NCBI GenBank assembly: GCA_025769875.1
Contig: JAGFNK010000078.1
Location: 86,611-150,610 of the forward strand
Direction of reading: 5' to 3'
DNA length: 64,000 nt
DNA from: Russula earlei
Taxonomy: Eukaryota > Basidiomycota > Agaricomycetes > Russulales > Russulaceae
Shown here: piece by piece, positions 31,770 through 43,822 of the stretch
Position numbering within the stretch: the first letter of the stretch is position 1
Layout: each line of letters opens with the position of its first letter
Notes under the pieces: model-generated
Told to the model about the DNA's origin: nothing
Database searches by the model: none
The model's input: only the letters and a program-made list of their open reading frames with translations
Translations under genes and position numbers: made by a program

Positions 31770-34700
31770 ATGTCTCACAACATAGTCCCTTCTACTGGCA
31801 TTGCCAAGGGATCTAGTCTAAGTGCGCATCTGTATCATCCCTCGGATGTCAGGTCTTAATAGCTGCCCCTTCGCTCAGTCGTCAGACTATACGATACCGC
31901 CAAAGCGGTCAAAGTTCACAAGGTGATCATTCAGTCCCATAGCGTGTCTCATTGCCCAAATATAGCACCAGAGTCGGCTGGTTGATCTTGTTCGTCAATG
32001 CGATCACCTGCTTTCCGCGGTAAGAGAGTATTCGCCACAATTGGTTGGGACCCCTGCAGGCGCCGAAGCCGATGAAATCGAAAGGCGAGCTTTCTTTCCC
32101 GGCTATCACGCACACGTCCTTCACGAGTCCTCGCAGAACCATAGAACGTATTCATGAGCGAGTGTTAGGCTGGGCAAGGCTAAGCGATGCGGCAGCTTTC
32201 CTGAAGCAGAACGTCATTCATGTTGGCATCGAGGACTGTCACCGTGAACTTACCGCGTGTACTGACAAGTTTACGGTACGCCAAACCTTGTGTCATCCAG
32301 AAGAGTCATAGTCATATTCCTTAGGTCGCGTTGTCAATCATTAATAAGAGTCAGCATCATGCGCAAGAGCAGGCCCGACAGCGCGATCACCAAAAACTAT
32401 ATGACTTGATGATTGAATTACGAGAAGAATTCATGCGAAATAAAAGCCGAGTTGCGCCCGTGCCTCAACCGAATGAACCGCTCCTCCAGGTGAGCCTAGC
32501 ATAATTCTATCATGGGTATGCGAGGAGCTCAACGTATGGTAGGAGCAACCTATGATCTTTGAGGAACGGAGAGGTCACGGTACCGTCCCGGTGTCAGTGG
32601 CAGCACCCTCGCGTTCGGCATTGGACTGTGAGCACTTTAAGCCATGTCGCGGAGGGTGACTCACTTTGTTCTGTAAATTGTAGTCTCCGGGAAGGTCCTC
32701 AAAGCAAGTGAAAGCGTTATGTTTGAAGGAAACTTCTTGGTCTTTTACCGAGGCCAATGGATCAACGACGGACATCTTGTACGTTGCCTGCGGTTCCGCG
32801 TCAGACCTAAAATAAACTTGCGCTAGGCAACACTTGGTTGCCTGAAGGATCAATCTCCAGATCGTCGACAGGCAAGTGCAACAACCGCTTGACGTTCTAC
32901 GCATTTTCAACTCTACGACAGCGCTTCAAAGACCGAGTCGAAGCTTCTATCGGTATTCAACATCCGAACGTCCTCAGAGTCTTTGGTCATGTTACAATAG
33001 AAGGCGTCGTTTATTCCGTATGTGGGATGTGAAATGGTGGTGATAAAATGAATACCCTTCTGTTTTTAGGTCCACCCGTGGATGGAGAACGGGAACATTC
33101 GAGAATATTTACGAAAAAATCCTGACGCCGACCGTACCCGTCTTCTCAGCGAAGTTGCATCTGGTGCGCACAGGGCCTGGCTAGTCGTCAGCGACTTATG
33201 TTGATGAATCCCAGGTTTGGAATTCCTCCATGAAAGAAACATCGTTCACGGTGATTTATGCGGTGTAAGCTGTTGTTGTTCTAGTCGGACTTCTCTCCTC
33301 ACGTCCTTCACACTCACAGAAAAGCATTCTGGTTAATGGCTCTGGCAAAACGTTTCTCTGCGCTTTCGGTCTGTCTGAATTCTCGAATGTACGTTGGTTC
33401 GCCAAGTACTCCTGTATGCCTAACGTGGACGTGTGCCCTATAGCGTTTCTCCGATTTATCCCGCGCTCGATGGTTTGCCCCAGAAAGGATCTCATCTTCA
33501 AGCAGCACTTCCCTGACCTCGAAAGTAGATATCTGGTCGTTTGGTTTGCTCTGCCTCGAAGTTTTTACAGGGAACGATCCCTACAGCTCAATTGCGGACG
33601 TATATGTACCCATTTTATTAAACGAAGGCAAAACCCCCGAGCATCCTGGGCCTACGGCAGTTGGCCTCAGTCCAGACATGTGGGAGCTTATGCAATCCTG
33701 TTGGCAGATTAATCCAACCGAGCGTCCGCCAATGCCCACGGTCCTGTCGCTTATACGTCATCTGATGGATTCTCCCAATGAATGTGAGCGATTCTATGTC
33801 CCACCCGGGTGCATGCTTACCCTTGTCCCGCCGTGTAGCCTATCAGCAGCCTGTCAGAAGAAGTCACTCCCCCACTTCGATTCTCATTTCCCCGACAAAT
33901 GACATTCCACCGCCAATGGAAACTAGCCCCAAGTCCATCGGAAGCTTGTCCCCTACGACATCACAGAGGTCTCCCGGACCTTCAGAGATATCACCTCTCA
34001 CCCGAGAACCCAACTCTGAGACACTCGTGCCCCCCTTAAGGCGGCAAAATGATCTACGTGTCCCAATTGGGATCCCCAGGACCGTCAACGACCCACCCTC
34101 GTCTGGATCTGGACGGCTGTCACCTCTCTTGGAGGATCATGATGACCCCTTCTCACTACCACCAAGAAGGCGCGCGCAGACGCTACCACGTTCCCCTTCC
34201 CCTGATCCCTCCGTCTCCCCCGATCCTCCCCCTCCTCTTTCCCGACCTCGCCAGATCAGTGTCGATTCTTTGTCGTCGCAGAGTACGTCAGGCAATAGCG
34301 ATTCGAGTACACGACCATTTTGGAAACCCAAGAAGAGGTCCCAGACAACTCTCTCCACAACCCCCAGTATAGATGGCGATCCATACCCCCCGAGCAGTCT
34401 TAATCACTCCCCAACACAGGGTACGCAGCCACGTCAGAAAAGAGCCATGACGATCAACGCTCCCAACGCAGACCCTCTTCGGCCCCAACCTTCTCGGTCA
34501 GCTAGCGTATCTACCATTTTAACCCAAAGCCGTGGCTGGATACCGGTGAACCCAGTGGTCACGAGGCTTATGGAAACTGTGGCGAGCGATCCCGAGGGTT
34601 TAGTCCGACCCGCATTGGATGGGACTGTGTCTTCTGGAAATCTCGAAGGTCTGGTTTCCCGAGTCATCCATGGCAGTGCAGATTTAGCGGGAGACGAGTC

Positions 34701-36071
34701 CTTCAAAACCACTTTTTTGACCATTTACCGACTTTTCTCGACCAGCGAACGTCTCTTCAATGTTTTGAAACGACGGTTCGAGTCGACGGACCTCAATCCC
34801 GCTCACGCGCGCTCTCGGTACTCGTAAGTGAACCGCGCATGCCGCCAACTGAGCCCTGACGATTCGTCTCCCAGTATCTTGCTCTTCATCCAGAGCTGGC
34901 TGAAGAAAGGGTTCGATGATGAAGAGCTCAGGTTTTCACCTACGATCAAAGAGTTCACAAAGTCCATTGTAGGTTCTCAGACAATGGAAGCGAAGGCCGC
35001 AGAGATTGCGAGTTTGGTAGATGAGGCTGCCTCTGTGCGTCGTCGTATGCCATCCACAGGCCCCCAATTAACTGGATTTTCAGGTCCGCCGCCGCCAACC
35101 GGGCACCTGCACCCGTTTACGACGCGAACCTGCTATAAGACCCCAAAGGGTGACGCCAGCCGACTTTGCGGTGGCCCTAACTGTAGTGAAAGGCGACCGG
35201 TTCAAGTACATAATGTATTGGGACTACGTAAACTTCACCCGAACAGGAACAAGTCCGCGGCGGATTGACGTGTTCAATACTGTTCACGACTTGGTCACCA
35301 GATGGGTCAAGAAAAGCGTCTTGCTGTGAGGATCATTCAGAGTTTAAGATGGAAAGCTCACCGCTCATCCTCCCTTCCTTTATGATAGGCCTGATCAACT
35401 AAACGAGCGAAAAAGTATGTATGAAGAGTGGATTAATACCGCACAGGTCATTCAGCTCCATACTCTCAAGGATGACAATGACTGACGCCAATACAAGGCA
35501 TGCCGGAACCTGAATAATTTTTCGTCAACATCTGCGATTGTGACCGCTCTGATGTCGTCGGTCATTACTACGCTGCCACTTACCTCCGAAAGCAAGGCCA
35601 ATTCGGTTCTGCATACGTTAGCAGGAGAACTGACGCCTACCAATGGCGCGTACCAAAATACATTAGAGCAAGTGGCGACGAAAGACCTCATTCCTTGGCT
35701 GGGTATGCCTAGATCTGCATGATTTCTCGCTGCCACTTACCCCGACCTCCGCAGACCCGCACCTTTCCTACCTTAACTCGAGTTTCGACCTCTCTGATAT
35801 GATTGTCGAGGTCGATAGTCACCCTCTAATCGATTTCAGGCAGTGCAGTAAACTAGGGAAGCAGATCGACTCCCTCGCTCAGTTCTCTCCGCCTCGCGTC
35901 CGCCACATAACACCACCAGATGTGTTGGCGTACGTGGAATACAGTCTCAAGTCTTGTACCAGTGACTATAACCAGCGTGCTACGGAGGAACGTAGCGCCA
36001 AACTTGCTGGTGAGGAGCGGTACGTACTCGAACACCGAAAGAGGATGCGGTCGCTCGGGATGCCGTACTAG
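31770..36071 (+). CDS. kinase-like (pseudokinase) RasGEF fusion protein, paralogue A
   Basis: Start ATG 31770 (MSHNIVPSTG), matching paralogue B. Early exons: 31770-31821, 31879-31922, 31966-32084, 32137-32275, 32325-32489, 32543-32628, 32684-32778, 32827-32871, 32922 onward. Introns at 32085 and 32872 are GC-AG. N-terminal helical module (LVDLVRQCDHLLSAV, ERVLGWARL, ECHREL-type end). A TKL-like kinase fold follows: HPNVLRVFG, HPWMENGNIREYL, HGDL, RWFAPER, DIWSFGLLCLEVFTG, RPPMPTVL. The beta-3 Lys is absent, the HRDxxxxN Asn is Ser, and DFG is AFG, so catalysis is unlikely. After a Pro/Ser-rich linker come RasGEF_N (LVRPALDGTVSSGNLEGLV, TFLTIYRLF) and RasGEF (NNFSSTSAIVTAL, PLIDFRQCSKL). It should promote GTP loading of a Ras-type GTPase. 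Confidence 0.82.
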
Positions 36072-36507
36072 TCACCATACTCGGCATGTGGACATAAATT
36101 TACCGACGCCTTTGAATCCTCTCTTGGTCGGGGAACCTCTCATCTCGTCTAGATTGATTGCAGTAACGATATCTAACCCAAAATAAATTGTACAGCGGGT
36201 TGCCTCTGCCCAACCTTTCGCCTCTTGGTCGGGTACCTTTCACGTCACTTTCTTGTCCTTTCGCTTTTTGGGTCTACTCGAAGTTCATATGTAGTTTTAT
36301 GTAACCGCGCAATGTGATCTCAGTTTCCATGGACAATAATAAGCAAGCACGGTTGACCGAATGCTGCGCCATCAGATGGCTTCCCGCTATGGGCACAACG
36401 CAACGGCAGGTGATAAGTCATTTCCGTACATTTCAACGACGCCCGTCCCAGCCCCGAGTCACCCACTGGCCGCCCTTCTCTGCTCTCCCTCTCCCCCTTC
36501 CCTTCTG
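36072..36507. other. intergenic region between the tandem paralogues
   Basis: Contains the 3' end of paralogue A and the promoter of B. An open frame upstream of 36508 is in frame with B, but the homologous start in A argues that B begins at 36508. Confidence 0.45.
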
Positions 36508-39500
36508 ATGAGTCCGCAGAATATCGTCCCTTTGTCGGGGTTGAACAATATCAGTGGGAGCGGCCTTCTCATTGGTTCGTTCACTTACGGACCGGTCAGG
36601 GGTGGCGACAAATTAAATTGAATTGACAGCAAATTCACTTATCCGCACTGCGAAGAACGTCAAGATATATCGAGTTAGTTATTATTACTTTACCACCGAA
36701 TTCCCCTCAATTCAAACCTCTCGGAACAGTCGCAATGTGAACATCTCAGCAGACAATGTCTGGACCTCGCTTCTGCCCTTCACGACCACTCACCCGGACT
36801 CGAGGGCACGGGCGCGCAGCAGGCCGTGGATGAAGTGGAACGGTGAGGCGTTCACGTCGTCACCTGTATGATCGCTCATGCCGATCTCTACTAGCGTGTT
36901 GACTCGCATCCTCGGCAGGGTGCGCAAATGGGAGGAGCTAGGCAAGATGCGGTCGTTTGTAAAACAAACGGAAATCAGACTGGGACTCGAAGAGTCCTAT
37001 CGGGAGCTCCGCACATGCTCAATGCGATTCAATGTGCGTCCCCCCCCTCTCCTTGCTTCGCTCACACGCCTCAACCTCGCCGTGCCCCGTTTTCTCTCTC
37101 AGATCGCTTTGCATTTGAACGCAAACACTCGAGGCCGAGAGCTCGAAGAGATTCGGAAGCGTGACCACGATGAACTCGTCGAGATCATGACGAAGGCCCT
37201 TCGCGACAGCAACCTCCTCAAGATGGAGCTCGCTACCAGCACCCCCGAAGTTGCGCTCAACTTCGTGGAAGCCATGGAGCAGGCGCGTCCATGAATGCCC
37301 ATCGCGTCGCTCCTCCTCATATCACATATCTACAGGGATTGAAGGAAGCGGACGTGGGGGAGATGCAAGGGAGACAGCTCCAGGAAGACCTTGGGGAGCT
37401 ACAAAGTTGGGTAGAGGGACTACCCGCCATGGTCGATCGTCCGTAGTTCCCCTCCCTACCCTGCATTGAACGCCGTATCTAAACTTTGTTGCCATTTGTC
37501 AGTCAGTGGGAAAGTCTCCCGGACAAGCGATCGTGCCATCGCGACGGGAGGTTCGCAGGATATCTACACTGGCGAAATGACTGGCACAGAGGTAAGAGGC
37601 CCGAATCTCTCCCGTTCTTCGCTAAAATCCTGTCTACTAAGGTCGCACTTGCTTACCCACGGAACCAAAGCCGTGAGGCACAAGAGGTGAGATGACGTCT
37701 TCGACCAGCGATCGATGGCTCTGACTCCCCTATCCAGCGGTTTAGAAGACAAGTGGAAATATGGAGAACGCTGCGACACCCAAATGTTCTACAACTGCTC
37801 GGTATAGCGTACATCGGTGATTTTGTGTATTCGGTATGTCTTCACCATACCTCCGGGCTCGATTAATTCGTTCTGTCCAGGTCAGCCCCTTCATGGAGTT
37901 CGGTCATATCAAAGGATACCTCAAGGACCATCCCGAAGCAAATCGGGTCATGCTTCTGAGCGAGATAGCTTCTGGTGCGTCTTCTACGGTGTATACAACT
38001 CACTGTGCGCTAAAAGTTCGTTAGCTTCCGAATATCTGCATATCAACGGGATTATCCACGGAGATTTACAAGGGGTAAGCCGCTTTGCATAGAGTTCACT
38101 TCGGAAGGATTAGCTTACCGCCTATGGTAGTCGAACGTCCTGATTTCAGGACATGGTCACGCCTGCCTTTGTGATTTTGGTTCCGCCCGAATCGAACAGG
38201 TATAATAAGAGCTCACATCTCGTCTCGTGTTCTAACGATCGAACGTGTCAGGTTCCCGTCACGAAGAGTACCTCCTATGGGTCACTAAGATGGCTCGCTC
38301 CAGAGCTCGTGACTGATAGCAGCTGCGTTCCGACGACAAGGGCCACAGACGTGTGGTCTTTTGGGATGCTGTCTCTTGAAATCTTCACCGACAACGTCCC
38401 ATTCAGTCATATATCAAATGAAGCATTCGTCCCCCTTGCCATCCGAGATGGACCACTTCCCACACGCCCAGAACAGAACATTACCCTGAAGGGACTCAGT
38501 GATGCGATGTGGGATCTCCTGAACCGATGTTGGCAACGCGATCCCGGATCTCGTCCCTCCATGCCAGAAATACGTGAAGTCATTCAGCAAATACATCCGT
38601 CGCGTTCATGTACGTGATGAACTCAGTTACACCAGCTAATCCTAACACCTCGACAGCTCTTCGGTCAGCCACTGGCAGAACTCTATCTTCGGGTACTTCA
38701 CCAATATACCGGCACGGCAACTCGTTTTCCAGCGTCACTAGTGTTCCGACCGGTACACGTCCCTCTGCACTCACTTTATCAAGGCCCCCTGGATCTGCAG
38801 GCTTGTCCCCTCCTACGAACACACTGTCTGTACCCAAGCCCTTGATACCCGACGAAGTTGAGCCACAGAGAGGACTCCCAGCTTCCTTCCCCGCACGCAA
38901 ATCCCCTATCTTGAACATTCCTTTGAGTTCTTCCCCACCCTCGCAACAGGGATTGACGTCGAGCCCTCGGTCGGTGCCAGGAAAGCCGTTGCCATCTCCA
39001 GCGCGGCCATCACCTCTGTCCTCCAACTTTCAGGTTCCACTCCCGTCTACCACCCCTGAGTCGTACCTAAGTGCATTCCCACCACCGACAACAACTGATC
39101 ACAATTGGTCATTACGGCCTCCAATCTATCTACCGGAGTCCACCACGAGTTCTGTCCCTGAGTTATCCCTGCTCCTACAGCCAGTCCACCCCGCCTCGGC
39201 ATTGACATCACAGAGCGAATACGAGATCAGCCGGACTGGATCGACAACTACTGGATCGGTCCGTAGTTCTGAGAGAAACCTGTCAGTCGGTAGCCCTGCT
39301 GGGTTGCTAGACGCCGCTGTTCGAGATGTTGAGCGCGTCCTCCGCAGAACCGCGGATGGCACTGTAGAAGCCGGGACTTTGGAGGGCTTGGTGGACCGTC
39401 TGATCCAGAATACTCGTGATCATGCAAAGGACAACGAGTTTAGGAGGGTATTTCTCGCCACATACCACATTTTCACCACACATGAGGACTTGTTCAGGAT

Positions 39501-41200
39501 TCTCAAGAGACGTTTTGAAGAAGTGGGAATCGTGAGGACTTCGATCCACTCTGCCTCCATTCCGTACTCGTGAGTACATTGCGCACAGTTTGATGCAAGC
39601 GTCCTGACGAGTGGAACAAGCATTTTACTGCTTCTGCGAACATGGCTCAGCGGCGAGGGTGAACGCATAGATCATGAGCTTCTTTCATCCATCAAGGATT
39701 TTGCAAGCTCCATCGGGGGCTCAGAAAAAATGAGAGAGTTGACGCAGGAGATTGTCAACCTCGCCACTGAGAAGGTTTGCACCCTGGTCACAACTTAGAC
39801 TCGTGTAGTTTGACTGCCTCGCAGATGAATATCGTTGTCGTATCTCCTCCTACTTCGCCTCCACCTCAATCGTCTGAAATGAAGTCACCGTGTTCTCCGG
39901 AACAATTCAAGGCAGTGGACATTGCACTCTCACTTTCGGTGATCGAGGGAGATTATTACAGTAAGATTACCCAGGCTGATTACATAGCCCACCTTCGGGG
40001 AAAGCCCATCACAAAACACATCCAAACCGCCACCAAACTCAACAACCGTCTCGTCAATTGGGTGAAGACGAAAATATTGAGGTCAGGGAGTGTGCTCTTT
40101 TTCCAGGTCAACTCTAAACTGCCCTGGTTCTAGCTCTGAGGACGTGAACAAACGTGCGACCAACTTCAAGCGTTTCTTACTGACCGCAGAGGTGAAGGCC
40201 TAAATATGGTTTTTTTTATTCCCCACCGGGGGTCCTGACTGATATGACTGCTCTCTCAGGAATGCAGAAAGCTCCAGAATTTCTCGTCAATGTCTGCGAT
40301 CGTCGCCGCGCTGCAGTCCGTCCCGCAGTTGATCCTGACGCGCGAAAGCAAGCTTGCCAAAGGCGAAAAGCAGTTCTTGGGCCAGATGGATGAGATCGTC
40401 TCTCCGCAAGGCGACCACCGGGCTTACCGCGAAGCCCTCCGAAACCTGAAGACACCGAACGCCATCCCTTGGTTAGGTGCGCCCTTCCTCTTCCCCTCGC
40501 CTTCATAATGCATCATACTAGTACTATCCCCCCCCAAGTAGCCCTCGTATTTACACACCCATCCCCTTTACCTCTGTAAGCCTAAGACTGATCTCGATTT
40601 TTCCTTCCCCCCCACCCCCCCGGGGGGGACCTTTTTTCTTTTTTGTCATACACAGCGGTCCACCTACGCAGCCTACAAAACTTCTACGACCGTAGCAGCG
40701 CGACAGTGGTCGTCGACCAGCGGCCCCTAATCAACTTTAGCCGCTGCAGGAGGCTCCTCGAGCGCATCGACGACGTACAGCGGTTCCGCGTGCCTTCGGA
40801 CGTCCTGCAACATTACAAGGACGACGCCAAGGACGCCAAGGACACCAAGGACACCAAGGACCACAAGCTGCGCCACCGTCAACAACACCAACCCGGCTGG
40901 TTGTCCCCGTCCTCTTCCCCGTCGTCCTCGCTCTCGTCGCCCCCCGCGCTCGCGTGGGTCATGAATGAACTCGACAATGCGCCGAGCGCCATCTCGCGCG
41001 AGCATTTCGAGGCGCGCGTGTCGGCGCTCGCAGAACTCGAACGCAAGATGCGCGACAGACGCGAGCTCGAATTGCGCTCGCTTGGGTTCCAACCTGTCCC
41101 GCGTCGTCGCACGTCGTCGGGCTCCCCCTCTTTGGCTGCTGGGCCGGTTTCTGGAGGGGCGAGAACAGCGTCGCTGGACACTCGTCTCGGGAGGATATGA
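36508..41200 (+). CDS. kinase-like RasGEF fusion protein, paralogue B
   Basis: Start MSPQNIVPLSG aligns with paralogue A. Early exons: 36508-36574, 36630-36673, 36730-36842, 36895-37033, 37103-37282, 37336 onward; exons 1-4 share phases with A, and exons 2 and 4 share exact lengths (44 and 139 nt). The intron at 37283-37335 is GC-AG. Helical N-terminal module (CEHLSRQCLDLASAL, KQTEIRLGLEESYREL). Kinase-like domain: IATGGSQDIYTGE loop, VALAYPR where VAVK is expected (Lys missing), LRHPNVLQLLG, HGDLQGSNVLI, CDFGSARI, LRWLAPEL, DVWSFGMLSLEIFT, RPSMPEIREV. Thus HRD, Asn and DFG are kept but the ATP-anchoring Lys is not. Pro/Ser linker, RasGEF_N (RRTADGTVEAGTLEGLV), RasGEF (FSSMSAIVAALQSV, PLINFSRC), and a basic tail with KDTKD repeats. 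Confidence 0.82.
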
Positions 41201-41422
41201 TCTCGATCGTTTCATGTCTATACGTCCCCTCTATCTCTCTTATCCCTATAAGTTATTTCAAGCTGTAGGATCTATCACAACTATGTATGTCCGCTAGAGC
41301 TCTGCCATGCTTCACCTTGCTTTGCATTTCATATTATATATATGTTTTCATCAGTAAAAGTGCCTGGTTTCCCATCTAAAAGTGAAGTATACGGTACGAG
41401 TACAGGAAAGGGATAGTATTAA
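41201..41422. other. convergent intergenic region
   Basis: Shared 3' region between RasGEF B and the Met30-like gene; A/T-rich with TATATATG near 41335. Confidence 0.5.
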
Positions 41423-43595
41423 TCATACGCAAAAAGACCATATCCGCACGTCTCCATCGTCACTTCCTGAGACGATTTTGTCCTCGCCAAGAGCGAGGCA
41501 AGTGACGGCGCCGGTATGACCGACGAACGTTGACACGCACCGATCGCGATCATCATCGAGGTTCCAAATCTACAGGGATACAGGTGACGCGTGGCTGTTT
41601 GTGAGTAAAGCAAAAGTCTTAAAAATATGGTCAACTCTTTCACCTTGATAGTTCGGTCATGGCTCCCGCTGACAACTCTCATCTTGTCGCATGCAACTGC
41701 CCAGACACCCTCAAGGTGTCCAAAGAGGGTACGCACAACCTTTCCCGAGTCAATGTCCCATAGTTTGACGGTGTTATCAAGAGCACTTGAAACAAGCAGC
41801 TGCTGAGGATTCTTTTGCTTCACCTCACGAGGCGATCGGTCCCCAGCAGTAGTCGCTGCATCGGTCGCAGCCAAGCGTGCTGATCCATCACCACGACGAT
41901 CTTCGTCTTTTAATACGTCCTCTGCAGGGTTGCAGAGGGTGAGCAACTTTAAGCTCTGCACCTGGCCCATGTGTCCAGAAAACAGGCGCACACAGGTGCG
42001 CAGCGTGAGGTCCCACAAACGCACAGAAAAGTCGTCAGAGGCAGAGAACAACATTTTCCCCGGAGAGACATGCTGCGATGACGCCTCGGGCACAGAAGAT
42101 GTGGCTGTGCCCGAGTCCCAAAGCAAGACGGCATTGACCCCGTCTTGATGTCCGCGCAAGGTGAAACACTCGCCCGTGCGGAAGTTCCACACCTTGACGG
42201 TGGTGTCGATGCTCCCACTGGCGATGAGGGTAGAGTCAAAGTTGAGGCAAAAGACGCCTTCAGTGTGACCTTCCAGAGTGCGCATACATTCCCCTGTGCG
42301 CCAGTTCCAGATGCGAAGAGTATGGTCCATACTTCCGGTGACAAGCTTAACTTCATCAAACTGCAAAGCACGCAACGCCCTGGTGTGACCCTTAAGGCAG
42401 CGAATCTCCTCGCCGGTCTCAAGATTCCATATGCGAGCTGTGCGGTCGTAAGAGCCCGTGATGAGGACGGGGAAGGGAAGGTGTGGAAGGGTTTCGCTAA
42501 ATTGGAGACACATGATACCGTTCGTGTGTCCCTTTAATGTCCGAACAGAACACCGACCTCTTCGCCAATTACGCTCAATTTTTAAGCGCTCGGAATAAAC
42601 GTCCTTCCATGGACGTGTGAGCGCGTCCTCAACTGAGAGCGGGAGGGAGAGCGGCAAAGGCGAAGTAGGTGGCGTAGAGGAGATACGCGCAGCAGTTGGC
42701 GCAGGCGACGGCAAGAAGGTTGGGGGGACGGAAAGACGGATAGAAGGGGAAGGCTCGGAACAATGACGTTTTGGGCTGGACTCAGTGGCAGAGTCTTCGC
42801 GCTTGCGCTTGCCGTCGCCATTTAAGGATGGCGAAGGAGGACGGGGGAGTGGTGATGGGGAAGGAGATGAGGATAGGGGAATGACTAAGCGCCTCCGTTC
42901 CAGAATGGGCAAACCCCATCCGCACTTGACGCACTTGGTGCCAATGTGCTGTTCGCAAATATTGCGCCATAATATGTTATCATCTGCTAAGGCTTTCCAA
43001 TGACGCGAGACTTGCGCAGCTCGACACAGAGAGGTGGCGTCAAGATAAGCTAGCACCTTGAGCGAAACCTCGCGCGGGAACACCGTGAACGGGTCGATCC
43101 GGATAAGAAGGCTGAGGGCATCGGATAGGAGAGAGAGCTGCGAGAAGCAGCACATCGTCAGGATACCCCGAAGAATAAGCTCTCGGCGAGAATGGGATGA
43201 TGACGAAAAGTTGGCCCAGATCGCATTGATGGATTCTCTTTCTCCAACTGGAAGGTCGTCGAGAGCCTGAGATGCAATTAAGGTTACGAGTGAGCACGGA
43301 CCGAGGTTATGATACGTAATAAGATAAAAGGGTGAGAACCTTAAGGAGACGGGAGGGACGAGACGGTGAGCAAGGAGAGGGGAGGACACACCTGCTGGAG
43401 CTTGAGAATGGTACCTTTATCAGGAATTCTTTGGTGGCGGACACATGGCTTGCGGGGGGTGGGCTGAGCGAGGACCGAGGAGGGTAAATCGAGTGTTGGA
43501 CATGGAGGAGAGGGAGGAGGAGGAGAGTAACGGCGAGAGGAGGGCGAGGGAGGAGAGGAGGGAAGAGAGAGATAGGAATGGGGGTGGAAGGACAT
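41423..43595 (-). CDS. F-box/WD40 SCF subunit, Met30/SconB type
   Basis: Met30/SconB is the F-box subunit that restrains sulfur-assimilation transcription and, in yeast, cell-cycle targets through SCF ubiquitination. Exons 43595-43392, 43266-41644 and 41569-41423 give 657 residues. A Pro/Ser-rich start leads to KPCVRHQRIPDKGTILKLQQ and an F-box (FPREVSLKVLAYL ... ALADDNILWRNICEQH). After a Ser/Pro-rich insert, the signature segment RPWKDVYSERLKIERNWRRG precedes about seven WD40 repeats: LKGHTNGIMCLQF, GSYDRTARIWNLETG, GSMDHTLRIWNW, GSIDTTVKVWNF, SASDDFSVRLWDL, SALDNTVKLWDI, SGSHDRTIKIWNL, and a last SGSDDGDVRIWSF. The pre-WD segment is diagnostic, so orthology is likely. Confidence 0.87.
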
Positions 43596-43822
43596 TGGGG
43601 GAAAAGAGGAAAGGGAGCGAGTGGATTGAAAAAGGCGAGGAGGTCGTCAAATCGACGATGATACACGGGCACGTCAGATCACGCAACGCTCCCCATTCAC
43701 GTGATCAAGTGGTACAAAATGTCACACCGCAATCGCCTCGGATTATGATATGATATCAAGGGCGACTGTCGAAACCAGCATACCATACACTGCCTACTCT
43801 GCCTCTCTCCCGCCATCACCAC
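43596..43822. other. intergenic region
   Basis: Upstream of the Met30-like start and downstream of the GSK3 stop, both on the minus strand. No gene seen. Confidence 0.5.

Noticed and set aside
34828..35268. 146-codon frame within RasGEF A
   Set aside because: Reads through introns in a wrong frame; the spliced frame gives the RasGEF_N/RasGEF sequence instead.
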